Shown here piece by piece: positions 56,101 through 64,000 of a DNA stretch of 64,000 bases; positions within the stretch are counted from its first letter, which is position 1; each line of letters opens with the position of its first letter. Under the pieces are notes generated by a model. It saw nothing but the letters and a program-made list of their open reading frames with translations, ran no database searches and was not told where the DNA came from. The position numbers were made by a program, and so were the translations under genes. Origin of the DNA: Chaetoceros tenuissimus (Eukaryota; Bacillariophyta; Thalassiosirophyceae; Chaetocerotales; Chaetocerotaceae). The stretch spans positions 2,666,001 through 2,730,000 of the forward strand of contig BLLK01000047.1 of NCBI GenBank assembly GCA_021927905.1, written 5' to 3'.

Positions 56101-59100
56101 TTGGCACAGAGCTTGGAACGCTTGATGGTGCTAAGCTTGGATATGATGACGGTAAGCTTGATGGTGTTGCTGATTCTGCCAATGAAGGCACGCTGCTCGG
56201 AAGCAAGGATGGACTCGAAGATGGTAGCATACTTGGCTCAGCCGATGGTACGAGACTTGCAGCAAGCGAAGGCAAAGCACTTGGTACCATGCTAGGACTC
56301 AAAGATGGTAGCATACTTGGACTCGATGAAGGAACCAAACTTGGTGAACCCGATGCTTCTACAGACGGAGAATCTGAATCCAACACTGAAGGAACCGACG
56401 AGAAAATCATGCTTGGCACAGAGCTTGGAACGCTTGATGGTGCTAAGCTTGGATATGATGACGGTAAGCTTGATGGTGTTGCTGATTCTGCCAATGAAGG
56501 CACGCTGCTCGGAAGCAAGGATGGACTCGAAGATGGTAGCATACTTGGCTCAGCCGATGGTACGAGACTTGCAGCAAGCGAAGGCAAAGCACTTGGTACC
56601 ATACTAGGACTCAAAGATGGTAGCATGCTAGGACTCAAAGATGGTAGCATACTTGGACTCGATGAAGGAGCCAAACTTGGTGAACCCGATGCTTCTACAG
56701 ACGGAGAATCTGAATCCAACACTGAAGGAACCGACGAGAAAATCATGCTTGGCACAGAGCTTGGAACGCTTGATGGTGCTAAGCTTGGATATGATGACGG
56801 TAAGCTTGATGGTGTTGCTGATTCTGCCAATGAAGGCACGCTGCTCGGAAGCAAGGATGGACTCGAAGATGGTAGCATACTTGGCTCAGCCGATGGTACG
56901 AGACTTGCAGCAAGCGAAGGCAAAGCACTTGGTACCATACTAGGACTCAAAGATGGTAGCATGCTAGGACTCAAAGATGGTAGCATACTTGGACTCGATG
57001 AAGGAGCCAAACTTGGTGAACCCGATGCTTCTACAGACGGAGAATCTGAATCCAACACTGAAGGAACCGACGAGAAAATCATGCTTGGCACAGAGCTTGG
57101 AACGCTTGATGGTGCTAAGCTTGGATATGATGACGGTAAGCTTGATGGTGTTGCTGATTCTGCCAATGAAGGCACGCTGCTCGGAAGCAAGGATGGACTC
57201 GAAGATGGTAGCATACTTGGCTCAGCCGATGGTACGAGACTTGCAGAAAGCGAAGGCAAAGCACTTGGTACCATACTAGGACTCAAAGATGGTAGCATGC
57301 TAGGACTCAAAGATGGTAGCATACTTGGACTCGATGAAGGAACCAAACTTGGTGAACCCGATGCTTCTACAGACGGAGAATCTGAATGCAACACTGAAGG
57401 AACCGACGAGAAAATCATGCTTGGCACAGAGCTTGGAACGCTTGATGGTGCTAAGCTTGGATATGATGACGGTAAGCTTGATGGTGTTGCTGATTCTGCC
57501 AATGAAGGCACGCTGCTCGGAAGCAAGGATGGACTCGAAGATGGTAGCATACTTGGCTCAGCCGATGGTACGAGACTTGCAGCAAGCGAAGGCAAAGCAC
57601 TTGGTACCATACTAGGACTCAAAGATGGTAGCATACTTGGACTCGATGAAGGAACCAAACTTGGTGAACCCGATGCTTCTACAGACGGAGAATCTGAATG
57701 CAACACTGAAGGTACCGACGAGAAAATCATGCTTGGCACAGAGCTTGGAACGCTTGATGGTGCTAAGCTTGGATATGATGACGGTAAGCTTGATGGTGTT
57801 GCTGATTCTGCCAATGAAGGCACGCTGCTCGGAAGCAAGGATGGACTCGAAGATGGTAGCATACTTGGCTCAGCCGATGGTACGAGACTTGCAGCAAGCG
57901 AAGGCAAAGCACTTGGTACCATACTAGGACTCAAAGATGGTAGCATGCTAGGACTCGATGAAGGAACCAAACTTGGTGAACCCGATGCTTCTACAGACGG
58001 AGAATCTGAATCCAACACTGAAGGAACCGACGAGAAAATCATGCTTGGCACAGAGCTTGGAACGCTTGATGGTGCTAAGCTTGGATATGATGACGGTAAG
58101 CTTGATGGTGTTGCTGATTCTGCCAATGAAGGCACGCTGCTCGGAAGCAAGGATGGACTCGAAGATGGTAGCATACTTGGCTCAGCCGATGGTACGAGAC
58201 TTGCAGCAAGCGAAGGCAAAGCACTTGGTACCATACTAGGACTCAAAGATGGTAGCATGCTAGGACTCAAAGATGGTAGCATACTTGGACTCGAAGAAGG
58301 AATGATGCTTGGATATGATGATGGTAAGCTTGATGGTACTTGTGATGGTTCCTTACTTAAACTTTGTCCTGAGCTTCGCATCATAATTTGTTGATGCGAA
58401 AATATGTTTATTTCTTCTTGTTGAATTGTTTCGTCTCCATTATTAAAGATAGTCTTGATTTCTTCTTCAGATGGGTTTTGGGTTGGTCTGGAGGTTCTTG
58501 AGAAAGTAGGAGGGTTTGTATATTCTATCATGTCTTCTTTTGTTTCTACGTTGACAGAGGGTCTACTTGTGGGAATTTGTGTATGTGTATTTTCCCCAGA
58601 ATCTATTGGATCATGTATGAATACATTGAAAGATTCTTTATCGTCGACAAAATCATCGTTGTCTGAGAAAATATCATTGTCATCGCCGGTGGTTCGCTCT
58701 TTTGTCGGTTGTAGAGTTATTGTTGTCGATGGTGCTGTTGTTGATATACTTTTCACTCCATCATTTCCGACATCGTCATGAAAAATATTTTTGGAGTCAC
58801 TTGGACGAGAATATGAAGGAGATTCCGTCTGCTTTTTTGGAACTGGTAAATTCGTTTTAGGAGCAAGAGATGGATGCTGGTTGTAATCCTCTTTTGAACC
58901 AGTATCGATTTCATTGGATCCATCCATAGAAATACCGCCAGTTTCTTGTTCTATGGATTTATCAGAAAAAACAGCACTCCAACCCGGCCCTATTTTTACA
59001 TGATTCATTGTCTTCCATTTTTTGCCTGACTTTTCTTGAATAAAGATACTTGTCAAATAATTCTGATCACGCTGTAGAACATGAACACATTCAACACGTC

Positions 59101-59452
59101 TCTTTCTCGAAAAAGCACGGTTAAATTGAATTCCAATCCAATAATTTTCTCCACCGTATATTTTTGCTTGCAGCCAGGAAGAACCATCGTTATTAAAGGC
59201 ATATGCTTCGTTGCTTGCAATTTCATCCGTGTTTTGGGATGAAGAAATGAGTTTACCTTCAGCTAGAGGGTAGATCTTGCTCTCGGGGTCACACGTGACA
59301 TCAGTGAAAAATTCCAAGGAAACTAGGTCCCAAGTGATGGGAGTTTCTCCTACTTCATTTGAAACAAATAGTCGCCAAGAATATTTAGATTGGCGATATG
59401 TTACTAATAGAGCTGCACAGAGTGCAAGAATACCGCCTATGTAGTACTTCAT
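38166..59452 (-). CDS. Giant modular secreted P/S-repeat, lectin and Cys-module protein (about 6,950 residues), seven exons
   Basis: The coding sequence is complement(join(38166..39089, 39165..40601, 40680..41375, 41445..41891, 41972..42673, 42750..43709, 43779..59452)). All six introns (69-80 nt) are GT-AG and phase 0. In order it has: signal anchor (residues 5-19); discoidin-like N-terminal domain with [18 protein letters not shown]; a P-S-x-x-P-S stalk (58.3-52.6 kb); eight Cys modules ending EACC-x-CGGG (52.5-49.3 kb); a second stalk; a C-rich knot; a fucolectin/F5-8 domain with [14 protein letters not shown]-like repeats ([19 protein letters not shown]); EGF-like modules with GF-x-SSN; and a final fucolectin domain with NPWWQVNLG. 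No C-terminal anchor. Likely cell surface, wall or adhesive mucilage. A missing base at about 53,698 shifts the frame inside the stalk. Confidence 0.78.
45070..48800 (-). repeat. Nested 48-bp / 252-300-bp tandem repeats coding for stalk 2
   Basis: The base unit is 48 bp, coding for the 16-residue [16 protein letters not shown]. It is repeated about 13 times at 45.08-45.71 kb and about 9 times at 46.07-46.53 kb, within a duplicated block with an 816-bp offset. From 46.84 to 48.8 kb a higher-order unit of 300 or 252 bp, differing by one 48-bp block, repeats with starts at 46837, 47137, 47437, 47689, 47989, 48241 and 48493. All sizes keep the reading frame. Confidence 0.9.
50701..52562 (-). repeat. 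1,251-bp segmental duplication carrying a pair of Cys modules
   Basis: Sequence from 50701 to about 51311 recurs at 51952 to about 52562 with few differences, offset 1,251 bp (417 codons). Each copy encodes two Cys modules (CINEPNW and CVNDLAW types) with their P/S linker. The duplication keeps frame and exon. Confidence 0.85.
52560..58310 (-). repeat. 336/312-bp tandem array coding for stalk 1
   Basis: About 17 near-identical copies of a 336-bp unit (112 residues), or a 312-bp form lacking one 24-bp LPSLSPSM block. Unit phases are seen at 52706, 53042, 53354, 53690, 54025, 54361, 54673, 55009, 55345, 55657, 55993, 56305, 56641, 56977, 57313, 57625 and 57937. Differences between copies are few, mostly Asp/His (VLDSDSP or VLHSDSP), Ala/Val and Ala/Ser swaps, indicating recent expansion or homogenisation. 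The step 53690 to 54025 is one base short. Confidence 0.93.
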
Positions 59453-60527
59453 GTTTGGTAAAAGCTGATTGGGAGTAGTTTCACCTAAAAATAGAGATAG
59501 TTTATTGCTTCAATTTGCACGTAGTCGGTTTCTCCAAAATAAAGAGAAATTCAGAGGTTGAGATAGTATTCCACTTGGAGTTAGATTTAGCTGTTGATTA
59601 TATAAAAGTAACTTGCAAATACAGTTTTAAGTGTATAGAGTTTAGATGTTGTTTGGAGCAGGTAGATGTTATTACATGTGGTTGTGTTCCGACGTTCTCA
59701 CGCCTCTCGGTTGTAATGAAGCAACGTCTTGTGCTAGAGAGATAGTATGATTATACGTACGAGATTTCGATTCCTTCCTACCTTCCTTCTTCATCATAAA
59801 AATAAAGCGCGCGCCAGGATAAATTACATTCATTTTTACTTTTTATGACGTCATATTTACAGAATTAGATAGTTGAATCCCGAGTTCAAGCCTTTGTTCC
59901 GGGTCTCAAGACAGAGAGATGGTATCTAGTGTCAAGTCCCCATGCCCACTAGATAATCTGCTATCAAAGCTTTCGTGAAACTGATTATAATATATTATCA
60001 AAAAATATCTAGTTTGTGGTTTGATCTCTTCTTACTTTTGCATTTGAAGTTCATAGACAGTCTTCATTTTTATGAAAAAAATAAAGAAGCGCGAAAGAAT
60101 AATGGTCTTTGTGGCTATCCACATCGTCTAAACTCTTATGTAGCTACGTCTAAAAAGAAGAATCCAGTAGTAGGAGGAATGAATTGAAATAGGGAAATGC
60201 ATTGTTCCACAACACTCCTAATTTTTTTTTCTTGCCTTTTCTCTCTGAGAAACGCTTTTTGAATTTACTGCATTTTGATATAGTACAACTACGCCACTGT
60301 CAACTCTGTCTACTGCAGCGTCGAGTTAGAGAAAGAAGTTTGAAATCAGAGTAAGTCAATTGTTTAGTTTAGTATTGAATCGATTCATCGATTCGTTTGA
60401 ATTTACTCTCATGCATTAGCATTTCTTCCTTTCAAAGATCATTGCTCTACCTTACTCATTTACGTATTGAACACTCGTAGTGCAAAGCTCAGTAGTACCA
60501 ATTGCTTGCCATTTGCCCCAACAAACA
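59453..60527. other. Intergenic region upstream of the giant gene, no gene seen
   Basis: This ~1.07-kb AT-rich region contains the giant gene's promoter side. Short open frames near 59515 and 59975 lack ATG-anchored coding logic. No tRNA or repeat was found. Confidence 0.4.
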
Positions 60528-61872
60528 ATGGATAAACAAAGTTTGACAAGTCACTCCTCTAAATTTGCAAAACTTCAAAAGTGCCTTAATATAGTCGAGA
60601 AGAGTTTTGAACTTTTAGACCCTCAAGCCCACCTTTATGAAATTCAGTGCGTCATTGATAAATCGAAAGCCGAAAAGTATGAACCGAGTGACTCTCAAAA
60701 TTTAAAGCCTTATCGAGCCCTTCTAAATTGCGTTAACGATGTTCTCTCTCAAGGACAATGGCACGATGAAGAATTCCGACATAAATTTGAAAAGCATTTG
60801 TGTACTGTTTGGTGGTGGCTATTTCTACGAAGAAGACGCACAGAGAGGCCTGGCGTGGATTGTAGCCGAATCTTTACAAAGACTTTATAAACACAAAACT
60901 CCACCTTCAAAAGCAGTTGTAGAAAAAGTCGTGAGCCATTTCGCTGGGTTTGATTACTTATACGAATACGATCCTAATGAGATCCTTATTTCTGCAGCCA
61001 AGCATGCTGGGTGTGACCCTTCAAGTGCTTTGATGTTACTTTCTCTTGAACTCGAACCAGAGTGCTCAAAAGATTGGGACAATTGCTACTTTGTTTCGAC
61101 GTTTCTCATGCATTTGGTCCAATCTCACGAATCGGACAAAGAACACGCGGATGCTAATCGACTCAAGGTCTTGAAATACATGGAAGTCTCAGGTATGCTA
61201 AAAACTAAAGAAGTTCAAGACGGGTTGTGTTACAGGCTTTACGACTGTGATTCGAACTTCCCACAAGTTTTCGATTTTCTATGCAGTTTGGACCCCAAAG
61301 TATTGCTGCGGCAGATCAGAAATTACGAAAATTTCCTCGTTAGGAGACTTTTCAACACTATCCAATTATATCAAGGCTGGATTCAAGTACTTTCCTGATA
61401 TTGGTGGAATCCTTTTTCTCAAAGACCGTAAAGGGATCTCAGTTCTTGACTATGCACTTGAAACTTTTGGTGAAGCGAAAGTAGGCAAATTACTCCGTGA
61501 CCTTCTTTCACCAAACGTGATTTCCCTATCCTACATCATGTCTTTGTAAAGGCTAAGAAGCACAAAGATTTGTTTCTTCAATGGTTTCCTTGGGCTTACC
61601 ACATCCAAGACCATAATGGGCGCAGTTTGCATCAAGAAGTCATTGCAAAGGCATGTCATACAGTGAAAGGCGACGCATACTTTTTCGCAACACTATCAGA
61701 AACACAGCTCAAGGAAAAGGATCCAGTGACTATGCTTTGTCTTTTTGCTGTATCGGCTGTGGGAAAGCGCGCAGATCTAAACACATGTTTTCTTTTATTG
61801 AGCCGCCAGCCATCGGTACTCGAGAGCTCAGGATCTGTAGGGCTTTTTAACAACAAGAAAAAGAGGCTCGCA
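60528..61872 (+). pseudogene. Broken member of a diatom ankyrin-like protein family
   Basis: The frame opens at ATG 60528 (MDKQSLTSHSSKFAKLQK). Coding sense then moves between frames near 60800, 61360 and 61525, and ends near 61850. The pieces are GGGYFYEEDAQRGLAWIV, then FPDIGGILFLKDRKGISVLD, then WFPWAYHIQDHNGRSLHQ and DPVTMLCLFAVSAVGKRADL with FLLLSRQPSVLESSG. These phrases are familiar from large diatom ankyrin-related families, though no canonical ankyrin repeat is complete here. Three frame breaks argue for a pseudogene. Base errors in the assembly are the alternative. Each segment is otherwise free of stops, so any decay is recent. Confidence 0.68.
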
Positions 61873-62579
61873 TGAGTGTGATTACTGTAAAACGGAGGTT
61901 TACAGCAAGCAATCAGTTACAGTCGAGAAAGAAAAACGATTTTGGAATAAATTTGTTGGAACTAGGGAGCCTAAAGTAGAAGCAGCAAATTCTCTTTATG
62001 GCTGCTCCCTCAAATTTCTTTAAGAAAATAATTGAAATAAAGTCGTCTGATATTCGAATAGCGACCTTTCAAATATACTAAACGAATTGTTTCCTTCCTA
62101 TTCCTTTCACTTTCATTGCATCATAATTCTAAAGGAAAAGTGATGGATGAAGTTTGAGAAGTTGTTGTATGTACATAGTTTATTCGAGGTATTGTCTTTG
62201 GTAATAATTCCTTCGGTGTAAATGAAAACTACAGAAAGAAGGTAAGTTATATAATGGAGTGGTTTCAGAATCTACAACTATGGTGTAGGGTTGCGTTTAC
62301 CTCCTGATCAATCATGATCGCTAGAAGTTGGTTTTCTTCAACAACTTTTTTTATTAATGAATTGAGGTAAAGAATGAAATACAAAAATTTAGTCTCGTGA
62401 TTACGGAATATTAGCTATAATATAAAATAAATAGCATTTATAGTTTCCTTTGTATCTTGTATCTCAAGCGATATACTCGCAGTTGCAAACTGCAGTTGCA
62501 ACCATTTAATTGCAGTATCATTCACCTTCATAATCTCTAGCTTTCGCGAGTCTCACTAAACAAGGCATAGTTCCAAACA
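61873..62579. other. Intergenic region, no gene seen
   Basis: This 700-bp AT-rich stretch follows the ankyrin-like pseudogene and shows no open frame of note. A TGCAGTTGCAA-type short direct repeat occurs near 62485-62515. Confidence 0.4.
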
Positions 62580-64000
62580 TGGCTGATTCAGATGATAAAA
62601 TGATGCTGGACTACACACCAACAAGAAAATACAGGTGGAGATTTCAACAATGATAAAGAACATGAACAAGAACCATCTGTTCCACCCACATCTTCTACTA
62701 CTCAAAGATTATCTGCGAGTACAAATAATGATGACATTGATACGTCGTCAATCCCTGCTACGCCAATGACAAATACATTCGTAGAAGTTCGGGAAATGTC
62801 GATAATAACAGTGTCTTACCTTCCACTCCAGCTGCAAGATTTCAATTGACCGAATCATCAGATGAAGAAGACAATATGAATATCGTAGAAGTTCGAGAAA
62901 TTTCGATAATAACAGTGTCTTACCTTCCACTCCAGCTGCAAGATTTTCACTCCAGCTGCAAGATTTCAATTTCAATTGACCGAATCATCAGATGAAGAAG
63001 ACAATATGAATCAAAATGAGGTGGTACCCAGTACACCTGCCAATCATCAAAAATTTGAAATATTAATTAAAAACTGGCTCTCTACCTCCGACAGGAATCA
63101 TTGTACAGAAGAAGTCGAGAATGGCTCTGATAATAATTTCATAAAGCACATTCCCTCCAAGCTTTCAAATCCTCTCTGCACCGTATTCTCCTTTCATCAA
63201 CACTTACAAAAGAATGTTGGTCGTTTCCACCAGCACTAGTAGGGAATCTTTTTCAACCAATCACTGGATACATTGCCATCTGAAGACTAGATGAAGATCC
63301 TTGAATTTTGAATGATGCAAATGCTGCTTTGGTAGTACTCAAGGATTGAATTTGTCGTTCATTTTCTATGGATATATTTTGAATTGAAGATCTTTGAGTT
63401 GTACTTAGTAGCATTAGTAGAAATGCAATTGCTGATGGTTTCCAGCCATCTTTTTTATAAGCCTTCGTTCGAACCATCTTTCCAGTCGAGTCTCGACGAT
63501 TATATGACAAAACACTGAAAGTTGATGAGGTATTTATGAGGATACCTTCGAACTCTAGTGTCTGTCAAGACGATGTCAGAAAATAACAACTTCGAAAGAC
63601 CATAAAAACTAGAACTTCTAGCATCTTGTTCAATTGCACTGTTGAAAAGTCGTACTTGGTTCAAAGCAAGAAGAAATCTGTTTTCTCTCAAATTGATCAG
63701 GTCGGTGTATTGACAGATGGATGGGTTGGGACAAAGCTTGTATCATGCTCATATTTTGAAACACACAGATGGAGATTGATGAAGGAGGTAGTAGAATATT
63801 CAACAAAATGGTAGTTAAAATAGTGGGTAATTTTGCCGAATGTACACATCTAAACCTCGTCCAATATGGGTCACTCGAACACCAATAATGTGTCGACTTG
63901 TACATTACAAAGCAATCAATGTAATAAGTGTTATGTTAATAATGCTGTAGGAGACGATCGTCAGTCAATTGGTGTAAGTTGTAGATTTTGCTATCAGAAT
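62580..64000. other. Repeat-rich end of window without a confident gene
   Basis: An ATG at 62579 starts a short frame (MADSDDKMMLDYTPTRKYRW) that closes soon. Sense-like acidic Ser/Thr/Asn-rich stretches continue in other plus frames to about 63230. A minus frame at 63253-63510 (with MVRTKAYKKDGWKPSAIAF) and short frames at 63626-63905 are unrecognised. The region may be a decayed gene or mobile element. I cannot assign it. Confidence 0.3.
62780..63011. repeat. Imperfect tandem duplication of about 104-128 bp
   Basis: Copy 1 (62780-62883) and copy 2 (62884-63011) both begin CGTAGAAGTTCG and end GAAGACAATATGAAT. Copy 2 is longer because of an internal repeat of TTCACTCCAGCTGCAAGA and of TTCAAT. 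Few point differences separate the copies. In one plus frame the unit reads DNNSVLPSTPAARFQLTESS. Confidence 0.8.

Noticed and set aside
53793-58394. Long plus-strand ORF (and many 100-codon plus-strand ORFs) over the stalk array
   Set aside because: They follow from reading Ser/Pro repeats backwards. The minus strand has the signal anchor, Cys modules, domains and phase-consistent introns.
59855-59960. Possible tRNA or tRNA fragment around CCCGAGTTCAAGCC
   Set aside because: No cloverleaf can be drawn; the resemblance to a T-arm is limited to a few bases.

Overview
The window looks like nuclear DNA of a diatom, probably a centric one close to Chaetoceros. Three things point there: two fucoxanthin chlorophyll a/c light-harvesting genes whose presequences carry the diatom ASAFAP plastid-targeting motif, a giant secreted protein built on P-S-x-x-P-S repeats, and an AT-rich gene-dense layout with short GT-AG introns (65-114 nt, against 402 and 510 nt in the two light-harvesting genes). 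The genus is an inference.

Left part (1-18 kb): the 3' end of a secreted-type gene, a small Cys-rich secreted protein, an unknown protein converging on VPS8 (CORVET tether), the first light-harvesting gene, a 783-bp internally deleted hAT transposon with perfect 8-bp target-site duplications, a histidine phosphatase, an AFG1-type mitochondrial ATPase, a 2OG-Fe(II) oxygenase-like protein, an LtrA-type membrane protein and a tRNA-Phe(GAA).

Middle (18-38 kb): a GPALPP1-like RS/DUF3752 protein, several lineage-specific proteins, a TrmH/SpoU methyltransferase, two paralogous protein kinases flanking a macro-domain gene (the second kinase has an in-frame TGA at a conserved Trp), a plastid-type uracil-C5 RNA methyltransferase with an iron-sulphur motif, an acidic MGNC (myristoyl/palmitoyl) protein, the second light-harvesting gene, a two-SANT protein and a SUN-domain protein. 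A 138-bp copy of the MGNC gene's promoter, 5' UTR and first 13 coding bases lies inverted just upstream of the second light-harvesting gene.

Right part (38.2-59.5 kb): one minus-strand gene of seven exons that would encode about 6,950 residues. It has a signal anchor, a discoidin-like domain, long P/S repeat stalks, eight Cys-rich modules, FG-GAP-like repeats, EGF-like modules, two fucolectin-type (F5/8) lectin domains and five copies of a module I do not recognise. It is most plausibly a cell-surface or extracellular adhesive/cell-wall glycoprotein. The stalk DNA is a set of nested tandem repeats with one single-base frame break.

The last 4.5 kb holds a broken member of a diatom ankyrin-like family and repeat-rich DNA without a confident gene. 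Exon structures were read by eye from splice consensus, frame continuity and protein logic, so they need transcript support.
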